A DNA stretch of 64,000 bases from Sphingomonas sp. Leaf242 (GTDB lineage Bacteria > Pseudomonadota > Alphaproteobacteria > Sphingomonadales > Sphingomonadaceae): the NCBI RefSeq assembly GCF_001422045.1, contig NZ_LMLW01000007.1, forward strand, positions 248,001-312,000, in the 5' to 3' direction. The position numbers and the translations under genes were made by a program. The notes beneath the pieces were generated by a model. The model had not been told where the DNA came from. It made no database searches and was given only the letters and a program-made list of their open reading frames with translations. Below are positions 25,607 through 35,300 of this stretch, in pieces (the stretch's first letter is position 1; each line of letters begins with the position of its first letter).

Positions 25607-27096
25607 TGGATCTCTGGACCTTCCACCGCTACCGCGATCCGCGCTTGTGCGTCGACGCGATCCAGCACGCGCCCGATGCGTCCGCGATCGCGCTTACGCA
25701 GGGCGATGCGCGATATGTCCTCGCGCTCGACGATCCCGCGTCGGCGACACGGATGGCGGCCGAACTGGCGACGCTGCGCGACGGCGGGGCCCCGTTATGG
25801 GACCTGATGCGCGAAGCAGGGGCGGACGGCTGGGGCGCGTTGGGTGCGTTTCTCGATGGCCGCGCGCTGATCGGGGAGGGGCATGACGGGATCCGACAGA
25901 CGCTTGCCGCGCGGATCGCCGCGATCGACGCATGTATCGACGGCACCATCGCCGCCATTCGGGCGGACCTGCCAGCCCACCGGCTCGAACGCCTAGTCGC
26001 CCACGCAGCCGTGCTGAGGATCGAGTCGGACATGGCGCTCGCCAGCGCCACATTGGGCACCACGGGCGACCCGTTCGACGCGGACGTCCAGCCCAACTTC
26101 CATCTTGGGCTGATCATCGCCGAGTTCGCCTATTTCCGAAACTCGGCGCCACTGACTCTGATCGCCGCCGGGGTGATGCTCGCGAGGATCACGGGCGAGG
26201 AAGCCGCGCTGCCGGAAAGCGACGCGATCGTCGAGGCGCTGGCGCTCTACGATCCGCGCGATCTGGAATCGCACCTCTGGCTGGTCGGGCGCGCGCTGGC
26301 GGACTCGACCGGCGATACCGCGCTGCGCTTCGCCGTTCCGCCGATCCCCGATCTGCCGACGCTGTCGGGCCTCGAATTCATGCGCCGCGTCGAGATGCTG
26401 ACCCGCAGCACCCTCGGGAAATGGGGCGAAAACCCGTATGTCACGATGCTCGACGCGCTCGGCGATCGCTGGTCGCCGCTGATCGCGGGGCCGTTCATCG
26501 AACAATATCACGTGACTTGCCGGTTCGTGGAGATCATCGCGCCCAATCTCAGTCGCCGGCTGATCGCGCCGCTGCGCGCGATGATGTTCCGCTATTTCGG
26601 CGAGGAGGTCGGGCACGAGGCGCTCGAGAGCACGACCTGCGAGACGCTCGGCATCACCCAGGCGGCGCTCGATCGCGCGGTACCGCTGCCGCTGCATTTC
26701 GCGTTCGTCGACCTGCTGACGCTCGTCGCGCAGGTCGATCCGGTCACGTCCTGCGCGTCGGTCATGGTCATCGAGGGTGTGTTCGGCGAACCACCCAAGA
26801 TGTCGCTCCGGCTCGCCTCGGTGGCGCGTACCAATCCTGCGTTCAGCGATCTGGCGGGCGATCATGACGAACTGAACGAGGATTTGAACCACAACAGCAT
26901 CTCGCGCGACGCGTTCGAGCACATCGTCGCAATACCCCCTGCAACGCAGGCGCGCGTCATGCGCCGCATCCTGTTCCTGCTCGAACTCAACCACCGCGCC
27001 TGGGGCGGGATCGCCGACTTCTACGGATCGCAAACGTCGCTGCACCTGCAGGGTCCGCTCGGTCGCCCGCTGGCCCCCGGCGGTAGTTCGGGTTGA
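25606..27096 (+). CDS. HDO-fold iron-containing oxidase, extended (3 of 3)
   Basis: 496 residues from ATG 25606, overlapping the previous stop. The first 90 residues (ALTQGDARYVLAL ... PLWDLMREAG ... FLDGRALIGE) faintly follow the N-terminal pattern of its two neighbours. A helical insert of about 150 residues follows. Residues about 255-480 form the HDO domain with the complete ligand set E299-x2-H302, E334-x2-H337, and H420-x5-D426-x2-H429. The insert could be a degenerate second helical domain. The three genes look like diverged copies of one ancestor kept in one operon, which suggests a multi-enzyme complex or stepwise oxidation. Confidence 0.72.
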   Translation: MDLWTFHRYRDPRLCVDAIQHAPDASAIALTQGDARYVLALDDPASATRMAAELATLRDGGAPLWDLMREAGADGWGALGAFLDGRALIGEGHDGIRQTLAARIAAIDACIDGTIAAIRADLPAHRLERLVAHAAVLRIESDMALASATLGTTGDPFDADVQPNFHLGLIIAEFAYFRNSAPLTLIAAGVMLARITGEEAALPESDAIVEALALYDPRDLESHLWLVGRALADSTGDTALRFAVPPIPDLPTLSGLEFMRRVEMLTRSTLGKWGENPYVTMLDALGDRWSPLIAGPFIEQYHVTCRFVEIIAPNLSRRLIAPLRAMMFRYFGEEVGHEALESTTCETLGITQAALDRAVPLPLHFAFVDLLTLVAQVDPVTSCASVMVIEGVFGEPPKMSLRLASVARTNPAFSDLAGDHDELNEDLNHNSISRDAFEHIVAIPPATQARVMRRILFLLELNHRAWGGIADFYGSQTSLHLQGPLGRPLAPGGSSG

Positions 27097-27114
27097 GGTG
27101 AAACGTCGGAGAGC

Positions 27115-27957
27115 TCAGTCCTTGCGCCGAAGCACGGCAACGATCGGAAAATGGTCCGACGGATAGCGGTCGCCGGCGTGATCGGTCAGCACGGCGACGC
27201 TGACCGGCGCGAAACCGCGTACCATGATGTAGTCGATCATTGCCTGGGGCTTGCCGGTGAAGTCGTGGAACGTGCCTTCAGGACCGGCTTTCCTGGGCGA
27301 GGTCGCCCAGACATCCGTGAGAACGGCCGACAGCCGACGATGCGCTTCGCTGTCGGGCGTCGCGTTGAAATCCCCGGTGAGCACGATCGGCAGGCCCTTG
27401 GCGAGCATCGGTAGCCTGGCGGCGATCAGGTCTGCGGATCGACGACGGGCTTCCTCGTCTTCGACATCGCGGTTCGCGAAATGCGTGTCGATCATGAGGA
27501 ACCTGTAGGGCTTCGTGCCGCGCGTTGCGAAGATACCCCAGGTGACCATCCGTGGCAGCGTCGCACCCCATGCCATGCTGCCTGGCACCTCCGGGGTTTC
27601 GGAAAGCCAGAAATCCCCCTGGCTGACGAGACGGAGATGATCGGTGCGGTAGAAGATCCCCATATGCTCTGTCGAATGCCCGCCGAAACGGTCGCGGCCG
27701 AACCAGCGGGATTTTGGCAGCGCACGGACGACATCGCGGCCTTGCGACTGGAATAGCTCCTGTGTTCCGATCACGTCGGGATTGGCCGCGCGGACCGTCT
27801 TCACGAACACGTCGCGGCGCTTTGCCCATACGTTCGGACCATCGTCGGGGTTCGGATAGCGCACGTTGAACGTCATGACGCGCAGGTCCTGTGCGACCGC
27901 CGGCATTGCCTGGGCCAATGTCAGGGTAGCCAGGATCTTGAGGGAATGGCGCTTCAT
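27115..27957 (-). CDS. Secreted endonuclease/exonuclease/phosphatase (EEP) family hydrolase
   Basis: 280 residues from ATG 27957, chosen because it gives a signal peptide (MKRHSLKILATLTLAQAMPAVA). The EEP fold motifs are all there: VMTFNVRYPN, QELFQ with the metal-binding Glu, MIDTHFANRD, LTGDFNATPDS, and YPSDHFPIVAVL with the catalytic Asp-His. The family cleaves phosphoester bonds of nucleic acids, inositol phosphates or sphingomyelin; the specific substrate cannot be told. Divergent from a TBDR gene across 232 bp and likely part of the same uptake locus. Convergent with the HDO cassette. Confidence 0.88.
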   Translation of the reverse strand: MKRHSLKILATLTLAQAMPAVAQDLRVMTFNVRYPNPDDGPNVWAKRRDVFVKTVRAANPDVIGTQELFQSQGRDVVRALPKSRWFGRDRFGGHSTEHMGIFYRTDHLRLVSQGDFWLSETPEVPGSMAWGATLPRMVTWGIFATRGTKPYRFLMIDTHFANRDVEDEEARRRSADLIAARLPMLAKGLPIVLTGDFNATPDSEAHRRLSAVLTDVWATSPRKAGPEGTFHDFTGKPQAMIDYIMVRGFAPVSVAVLTDHAGDRYPSDHFPIVAVLRRKD

Positions 27958-28097
27958 GGAAAACCTGCTGCACGAAGAATGACGGGATGGTCCGATCGGA
28001 TTCCGCCGCGCTAATCGGGGTTGATGTCCGTCTGATGACATCGACCGATGCTCACTATCGCTGCCAGTTTCGATTGTGCGACCACGCCTAAAACGGC

Positions 28098-28113
28098 GTT
28101 ACATATATTATAC
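28098..28113 (+). promoter_or_regulatory. AT-rich 16-mer shared with another TBDR promoter (site A)
   Basis: GTTACATATATTATAC, 77 bp before the TBDR start at 28190. The identical 16-mer is at 61579-61594 before a second TBDR gene. It could be an operator or include a -10 element; its reverse strand carries TATAAT facing the divergent EEP gene. Confidence 0.55.
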
Positions 28114-28189
28114 GATACGTCACATCGCCGTCATACGCTCGCCCTAGGGGCGGCGCAGACCAAAGTTATTCCCCATTTTCAGGTGTTGC

Positions 28190-31003
28190 ATGAACAGATT
28201 TGATCGTTCTGCCGAGGACGTGCGTCCGATGTCCGGCGTGCTCGCTTTGCGCGGCAGTGCCGCCTGTCTGGCGATTGCAATTGCTACGCTGGCCCTGCCG
28301 TCGGCCGCCTATGCGAAGGGTACTGACGCACCATCCGCGCAAGCCCAGGCGCAGGGGATCGTCGTCGGCAAGTCCGACGAGGTCAAGAATGCTGCCGGTG
28401 AGGAGATCGTCGTCACCGGACACGCGTCGAAGAAGGCGGAGATCGAGTCGACCGGTACGACCAGCGTCCTGTCGAGCGCCGACCTCCAGCGCCAACCCAA
28501 TGTCAGCGTCGTCGATGCGATGGCACGACTGCCGGGTATTTCGGTCGCACCCACCGACTTTTTCGGCACGCCTTCGTCCGGCAATCACGGCGGCCTCGAC
28601 GGCGCGGCGCGGGGTGGCGCGAGCTTCGTCTATCTTCGCGGGCTGAGCGGTTCGTACAACGTCAATCTGGTCAATGGCGCGAACGCGGCGCAGGGCATGC
28701 CGTATTCGCGGCAGATCCAGCTCGATCTGCTGCCCCCCGTCGGCATCGCCGCGGTGGTCGTCAATAAGACGTCGACCGCGGACATGGACGGCGACGCGAT
28801 CGGTGGCACGATCGATTTCCGCACGCCGTCCGCGTTCGACTTCGACAAAAAGACGCATGTCGGTCTCTATCTGCAGGGTGGCCTGAGCCAATACGCGCTC
28901 GATTACCACACGCCGGCGGGGACGGGGATGGTGCAGGCCGAAGTCTCGCACCGGTTCGGCAACGACGAACAGTTCGGCGTCTACGCATCGGGTTATTACG
29001 GCAAGCGGTACTTCGCCTCGACGATGGTCGACTTCCAGGCAGGTCAATGGGAGTTCGCGGTCTCGCAAGGCGAGCAGGGCAGCAATCCCGATGGATTTTC
29101 CAAGAAGGACAATCTGCTGCTGACCAGCACCAATGCCCAGTTCAGCGAGGGCAATCAGGTGCGGTATGGCGGCGCGCTCGGGTTCGACTGGCATCTGGGC
29201 GCCACGAAACTCTACGCGCGGGGCACCTATGCGGTCTCGAACATCGAACAGAACATCTATCAGAAAAGCATCCAGGCCGACCGCTATTCGGCCGCGGTCG
29301 TTCGCCCCGATGGTCTTTACCAGAATGCCGAGAGCGACGGGGAATATCACGCGTGGTTCGAAACGGCGCCGGCGCAATCCACGCTCGCTTCCGGAGTCAT
29401 CGGCGGTACGACCGATGCCGGTCGCCTGACGCTCGGCTACAGCGGCTTCTGGAGCTGGGGCAAGAGCGCGGCACCGGACCATTCGGAGGTGACCTACCAG
29501 ACGTTCGCGGGCAACCAGTTGAACGGCCCCTTCGCGCTCTCCTATCGCAACGGCTATCCTCTGCCCCTGCTCAGCGCTGCGCAGCTGGCCCGTTTCAACA
29601 ACAATGCGCTGTACGGCGTCGAACAGGACAGCGGCGAGTTCACGAATTCGCGCAGTACCGCCTCCAAGCTCGGCGGACGCTTCGATGCGACCTACAAGAT
29701 CGGGTCGTGGCTGGAATCGCTGACAGCCGGCGTCAAGGTCGTGCACAGTACGCGCGACAGCTTCTCGCGCGACTACAGCAATCTGAACTTCCTGCCCGCC
29801 GGCCAGACACTGAACGCCAGCCCGTTCGCGCGCGGCGAGGAGTCTTCGATCGATCGGGAATACTATCCGTACACCTTCGTACGAGGAGATGGCGCCGCGC
29901 TTACCGCCGCGGCGCGCAACGCCGCAGCGGCCACGACGCTGTCGGCCAACGACTTCAATCGGAACACGCTGTCGGGGCATGAAAACGTTTATGCGGGGTA
30001 CGCGCTCGCCAAGATCGTCAGCAACGCGCTCGAGGTCCAGCCGGGCTTGCGGTTCGAGCATACGGATATCGACAACATCTTCTGGAATTCCGTCAGCGTC
30101 GACGGCACCTCGGGATCGGCGCTACAGGAAGGCTTCAAGTCCAGCCGGACCCACTACGACATTCTCCTCCCAAGTATTCACGCCAACTATCGGTCGGGCG
30201 AAGAGAACGTCATTCGCGGTGCGGTCTGGCGCAGCTACACGCGCCCGGCGTTCTTCCAGCTTGCCGGCGGGAGCCAGACGAGCGTGAACTCTGATGGCAC
30301 GATCAGCGTGACCGAGGGCAATCCGGATCTGAAGGCCGTCAAATCCTGGAATTTCGACGCCAGCATCGAACACCAGCATCGCGGTTTCAGCGCCTCCGTC
30401 GCCGGCTATTACAAGGCGCTGAGCGACTATCTCTACGATCGGGGCACCGACTTCCGCGCCTCGCAGATCGCGGTCGATGGCCTTCAGTCGGTGTCCAAGC
30501 CGGTCAACGGCGGAACCGCAGGCCTTTACGGCGTGGAAGTCGCTGCACGCTACCAGCTGGTGGAGTTGCCCGGCTGGGAATCCGGGTTCGGCATATCCGG
30601 GAACATGACGCTGCAGCATTCGTGGGCGCATCTCAACGACGCGTCGACCGACAAGTCGCAGCCGATGCAGGGGGCACCCGAACGGCTCTACAACGCCTCG
30701 CTGTTCTACGAAAAGGGCGGCCTCTCCGCGAACGTTTCGTACAGATACAACGGCCCGTTGATCGCTGCGTACCGGTTCGGCACGTTTGGCGGCAAGCAGC
30801 TGAACGACACGCAGCGCGCGACTAGAAGCGTCGACACGACGGTCGGCTACAGCGTCAACAGCGATCTGAAGATCGCCGGCGCGGTGTCGAACATCTTCGA
30901 CAATATCAGCTATTACCGCACGGTCGGCCCTGACAGCTATCAGGTTCCGCAGATCGTCCGCTGGGGCCGCACCTTTACGATGACGCTCACGGCAGGCTTC
31001 TAG
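28190..31003 (+). CDS. TonB-dependent receptor, Xanthomonas/Caulobacter type (TBDR 1)
   Basis: 937 residues from ATG 28190. The signal peptide is internal (about residues 17-43, ending PSAAYAKG). A TonB-box-like EEIVVTG precedes the plug domain (SVVDAMARLPGISVAPTDFF, FVYLRGLSGSYNVNLVNG, VNKTSTADMDGDAIGGTIDF). The rest is a beta-barrel ending in an aromatic residue (TMTLTAGF). The plug style and length match the large TonB-Xanth-Caul receptors. Ligand unknown; a PAP2 acid phosphatase-like gene follows by 73 bp and a secreted EEP hydrolase is divergent, pointing to a phosphorylated or nucleic-acid-derived ligand. Confidence 0.92.
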   Translation: MNRFDRSAEDVRPMSGVLALRGSAACLAIAIATLALPSAAYAKGTDAPSAQAQAQGIVVGKSDEVKNAAGEEIVVTGHASKKAEIESTGTTSVLSSADLQRQPNVSVVDAMARLPGISVAPTDFFGTPSSGNHGGLDGAARGGASFVYLRGLSGSYNVNLVNGANAAQGMPYSRQIQLDLLPPVGIAAVVVNKTSTADMDGDAIGGTIDFRTPSAFDFDKKTHVGLYLQGGLSQYALDYHTPAGTGMVQAEVSHRFGNDEQFGVYASGYYGKRYFASTMVDFQAGQWEFAVSQGEQGSNPDGFSKKDNLLLTSTNAQFSEGNQVRYGGALGFDWHLGATKLYARGTYAVSNIEQNIYQKSIQADRYSAAVVRPDGLYQNAESDGEYHAWFETAPAQSTLASGVIGGTTDAGRLTLGYSGFWSWGKSAAPDHSEVTYQTFAGNQLNGPFALSYRNGYPLPLLSAAQLARFNNNALYGVEQDSGEFTNSRSTASKLGGRFDATYKIGSWLESLTAGVKVVHSTRDSFSRDYSNLNFLPAGQTLNASPFARGEESSIDREYYPYTFVRGDGAALTAAARNAAAATTLSANDFNRNTLSGHENVYAGYALAKIVSNALEVQPGLRFEHTDIDNIFWNSVSVDGTSGSALQEGFKSSRTHYDILLPSIHANYRSGEENVIRGAVWRSYTRPAFFQLAGGSQTSVNSDGTISVTEGNPDLKAVKSWNFDASIEHQHRGFSASVAGYYKALSDYLYDRGTDFRASQIAVDGLQSVSKPVNGGTAGLYGVEVAARYQLVELPGWESGFGISGNMTLQHSWAHLNDASTDKSQPMQGAPERLYNASLFYEKGGLSANVSYRYNGPLIAAYRFGTFGGKQLNDTQRATRSVDTTVGYSVNSDLKIAGAVSNIFDNISYYRTVGPDSYQVPQIVRWGRTFTMTLTAGF

Positions 31004-31020
31004 CCGCGTTTCCCGACACC

Positions 31021-31041
31021 TGCCGATCTCATCGATCGGCA
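31021..31041 (+). terminator. Hairpin between TBDR 1 and acid phosphatase gene
   Basis: TGCCGATC (31021-31028) and GATCGGCA (31034-31041) form a perfect 8-bp stem with a 5-nt loop, 18 bp after the TBDR stop. No U-run follows. It may attenuate or process the mRNA before the phosphatase gene. Confidence 0.45.
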
Positions 31042-31076
31042 AGGTACTTCACACGACCGACCCAGGAGACGCCGAC

Positions 31077-31889
31077 ATGCGGGTGCCCTCAGCCATTCTT
31101 GCCGCGACCGCGATACTCGGCCTTTCCGCAATTGCCCTGGCGCAAGGCGTCGTCGAACGCCCGGAAGGCGAGGAGCCGCTCGTCTACTTGGCGAAAGGCG
31201 CGTTCGATATCCTTGCGGTGCTTCCGCCTGCGCCGCAGCGGGACGACCCGCGCTGGCAGGCGGACCGCGCGATCTTCCGCCAGACGCGTGCGTTGGTCGG
31301 CTCGCCGCGCTGGCGACTGGCGACCAACGACGTGAAGCTCGGGACGGGCGACATGATGCGCGATTTCAGTTGCGCGATGGGGGTCGAGCTAACGCCCGCC
31401 AACGCACCGCTGACCGCGCGCCTGATCGAGAAAGCCGGTTCCGACACGGCGCGCAACACCGGCATCGCGAAGTCATTCTACAAGCGAGAGCGCCCCTATC
31501 TGATCGACAAAGGTCCGGTATGCCAGCCGGTCGGTGAATTGCAGGGCAGCTACGACTATCCGTCGGGACATACCACGGCGGGGTGGACCTGGGCGACCTT
31601 GCTGGCACAACTCGCACCCGACCGCGCGACCGCCATCCTCGCACGCGGTCGCGCGTTCGGGGAAAGCCGCATCGTCTGTGGCGCGCATAACGCCAGTGCG
31701 GTGGAAGCCGGCCGATTGTCGGCGAGTGCCACGTTGACCGCGCTGTCGTCGTCGCCCGCGTTCCAGGCGGATCTCGCGGCGGCGCGGACCGAGCTATCGG
31801 CGCTACGACAGGCTCCCGCCGCCGCCCGTCCGGCGGTTGCCGGCTGTGCTGCCGAACGGGCGCTGATTGCCCAGCCCATTCTACGTTAA
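31077..31889 (+). CDS. Class A acid phosphatase-like (PAP2) protein with altered last motif
   Basis: 270 residues from ATG 31077, with a signal peptide (MRVPSAILAATAILGLSAIALAQG). PAP2 motifs: K132-x6-R139-P140 (KSFYKRERP), Y161-PSGH165, and S197-R198-x5-H204. In class A acid phosphatases the last motif ends H-x3-D (for example HWQSDV); here it reads HNASAV, so the Asp partner of the catalytic His is Ala208. Activity may be reduced or changed. It should sit in the periplasm, and is probably cotranscribed with the upstream TBDR. A long Ala-rich tail with one more Cys follows the domain. Confidence 0.82.
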   Translation: MRVPSAILAATAILGLSAIALAQGVVERPEGEEPLVYLAKGAFDILAVLPPAPQRDDPRWQADRAIFRQTRALVGSPRWRLATNDVKLGTGDMMRDFSCAMGVELTPANAPLTARLIEKAGSDTARNTGIAKSFYKRERPYLIDKGPVCQPVGELQGSYDYPSGHTTAGWTWATLLAQLAPDRATAILARGRAFGESRIVCGAHNASAVEAGRLSASATLTALSSSPAFQADLAAARTELSALRQAPAAARPAVAGCAAERALIAQPILR

Positions 31890-32369
31890 GCGCCTATTCG
31901 GGTCGGGTGAGTCCCCGTGGTTCACCGGGTAAAGGCATGTGGCGGCAGTCGAAATGCTAGAGCAATCGAGCGCGAGTGCAGCGCGCAGTAAGACCATCTG
32001 AACGCCCGCCCCGCGCAAACTGCGCGCACGCTGGTTAGGGCGTTTCGTAGTCCCCGTTATCACTCCAGCGGCTCGGACGCAGCCCGCTGACCGGCGTCAC
32101 GAGGCGACGGCCTTATGTAATTTTCGTACGCTCTGCCGCCGACCAGTGAAAATATTACAAATTCACCGGTGTTCACGCCACCGATTGTGTCATTTCCGTC
32201 ACTATGTCGCGCTGTTCGTCACACGCCAGCATTGCGGCTTTACATGACAGATACGTTACCTCACTTCTCTCCCCATAGTCCTGATCAGCCGCGCCGCGGC
32301 GGTCGGGACACATCGTTCCGGACGGATCGTCAAAGCGACCGTTCGGGGCCACTGGGGGGAAATTATTTC
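31890..32369. other. Intergenic region upstream of TBDR 2
   Basis: 480 bp with no supportable gene. An upstream extension of the TBDR 2 frame is open back to 32169 but lacks a ribosome site or signal-peptide start. The segment 32110-32230 is unusually AT-rich for this genome (for example TTATGTAATTTTCGTACG and AAAATATTACAAATTC) and is the likely promoter/operator zone. It loosely resembles sites A and B but is not identical. Confidence 0.4.
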
Positions 32370-35300
32370 ATGATCTCGACATCTCATTCGACCTCGAAGG
32401 CGATCCTGCTCGCGGCCGCTACGCCGCTGGCATTCATTCTTTCGACGGCCGCCGGTTTTGCACAGGATGCGACCACCACCACCGACGCTTCGGCAACCGC
32501 GCCGGCTCCCGCTACGATCACGCCGCAGGAGACCAAGGCCGAGCCGGCCGATGCGACCGGTCAGGAGATCGTCGTCACCGGTTCGCTGTTCCGTCGGACC
32601 GACACCGAGACACCGTCGCCGGTCACCGTGCTGACCACGCAGACGCTGCAGCGCGCGGGTATCACCAACATCAACGATGCGGTCCGCTCGATCTCGGCGG
32701 ATGGCGCCGGCTCGATCTCGACCGGCTTCCAGAACGGCTTCTCGGCCGGTGGTGCCGCCGTGTCGTTGCGCGGCCTTGGCGTATCGTCGACGCTGGTGCT
32801 GATCGACGGGCTGCGCTCGACCAACTTCCCGCTCAACGATGACGGCCACAACGCCTATGTCGATCTGAACTCGATCCCGTTCAGCGCGGTCGAGCGGATC
32901 GAAGTGCTGAAGGACGGCGCGTCGTCGAGCTATGGCGCCGACGCGATCGGCGGCGTGGTCAACATCATCATGAAGAAGCACGTCGTCGGCGTGTCGGGCA
33001 CCGCCGAGGGCGGCATTTCCGAACTTGGCGACGGTGGCCGCTACCGCGCCAACCTGACCGCCGGTATCGGCGACTATGACCGCCAGGGGTTCAACTTCTA
33101 CGTCAACGGCGAGTATCAGAAGGACACGGCGATCTCGGTCAGCGATCGCAAGTTCCCGTTCAACACGCTCGATCTGAGTTCGATCGGCGGTGCGGACGGC
33201 AATCCGAACGACAACGCACTTCCGCAGAATACCATCAACGCGATCGTTCGCCGTTCCACGCAGACCGACCTGAACAATCCGTTTGCCGGCGGTACCGCCG
33301 CAACGGGCACTTACACCTCCTTGAACCTCAACTGCGCCAACGGAACCTATACGGTCGCCGGCGCGGCTGGCGGCACGGCGTGCAAGCACGACAACACGAA
33401 CGAGTATACACAAGTCCAGCCAGCCCAGGAGCGGTACGCGTTCTCAGGACGTCTGAGCTTAAAGGTTGCCGATAATATCGAAGGTTATGTCTCGGGCAGC
33501 TATTCGCACAACCAAGTCGTGACCAAGACGCGTCCACCATTGTCGATCCGCCAGACGCAGCCCTATGGCGCATCGCCGACGCTCGCATCGAACAATCCAG
33601 GTATCGTCCTGCCGGTGTATATTTGCTCGGCGGGCGTCAATTGCGTCACGGCAGCCGACCGCCAACTCAACCCGAACAACCCATATGCAACTGCCTTTGC
33701 CAACGATCCCAGCAATGGTGCGGCCCGCATTTATTACCTGTTCGGCGATCTGCCTGCGAGCCAGATCCGCACCAACGAAGTCATCCGCGGCGCCGCTGGT
33801 CTGCGCGGCAGCTTCGACGGCGGCTGGAACTGGCAGGTCGACGCGGTCGGCGCGAAGGACAACCTGAACATCGACTCGCTCGGCGTGGTCAACATCGCCG
33901 GGCTCAAGCAGGCGATCAACACCGGCGCATACAATTTCGTCAATCCGTCGTTGAACAGCCAGGCAACGCGTGATCTCGTCGCGCCGCGCTATTCGGTGGG
34001 CTCGCACACGTCGCTCGCCTCGCTCGATGCGTCGGTCAGCAAGGCTCTGTTTGATTTGCCCGGCGGCCCGCTTCAGGTCGCCGTCGGTGGTCAGATCCGT
34101 CATGAGGTCGAGGAAAACAACAGCCTCAACGCGAACCTCGATCGCTATGCCAACACATCGGCAGCATTCGGGTCGCACACCGTGACCGCAGGCTATTTCG
34201 AAATCAACGCGCCGGTGCTGAGCACGCTCGAGATCAACGGTTCGGGCCGCTACGATCATTACTCGGAAGGCTTCAGCAATTTCTCGCCGAAGATCGGTGC
34301 GAAGTTCACGCCGATCAAGCAGATCGCAGTCCGCGGTACCTATTCGAAGGGCTTCCGCGCACCGACGTTCGCCGAGAACAACGCACGGTCGAGCTATGCC
34401 GGGTTCGTCAACTCGACGCCGCCGTGCAGCTTCATCCTGGAACATGGCGGCTCGGGTACGCTCACGTCGTGCAGCGCCAACGGCAATCCCTATAATCTGG
34501 CGTATAACGTGGGTTCGGGCTTTTCTGGCAACCCTGACCTGAAGCCAGAAAAGTCGCGCAGCTTCACCGGCGGCATCGTCGTCGAGCCGACCCCGTGGTT
34601 CAGCTTCACGGTCGACTACTACAACATCAAGAAGACCAACGTAATCGTCACCGGGCCGCAGACCGCGGACGCGCGCGCTGCCTATTTCGCCGGTACCCCG
34701 CTTCCGACCGGCTATTCGGTCGCCGCGGTCGACTCGATCGATCCGCTGTTCCCGAACGCGCGGCCCCGCGTGCTCATCATCAACGCACCGTACGTCAACG
34801 CGGCTAGCCAGATGGTGTCGGGCATCGATCTGGGGGCGAACGTCAACGTGCCGCTCGGCGGCGAGGCGCGCTTCATCAGCCGGATCGACGTGACTCGCCT
34901 GTTCAAGTACAACGTCGACAACGGTAACGGCGTCGTCCAGAAATTTGCCGGAACGCTTGGACCGTACGAGCTGTCATCGGGCGCGGGCACGCCGCGGATC
35001 CGCGGCAATTGGCAGAACACGCTGCAGTTCGGAGCGTTCTCGCTGACCGCGACGACCTATTACGTGTCGCGGATCAAGGCGGTCGCAGCGGATGAAATCG
35101 ACGCCGACGACAACGGCAACATCGATTTGAGCTGCGCGAACAACCTGTATGGAACCGGCGACAAGTTCTGCTACATCAAGCGCTTCATCTACGCCGATCT
35201 GAACATGTCGGTCGAAGTGAACGACAAGTTCTCGTTCAACTTCAACGTCGGCAATTTCACCAACGAGAAGGCACCGGTCGCGCCGGCGTCGTACTCGGGG

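Noticed and set aside
28166..30061. 631-codon minus-strand open frame
   Set aside because: Antisense to TBDR 1; low-complexity Arg/Asp/Glu-rich translation with no domain or signal.
31900..31960. tRNA-like T-loop (GGTTCACC) after the phosphatase gene
   Set aside because: No matching acceptor, D or anticodon stems could be folded around it.
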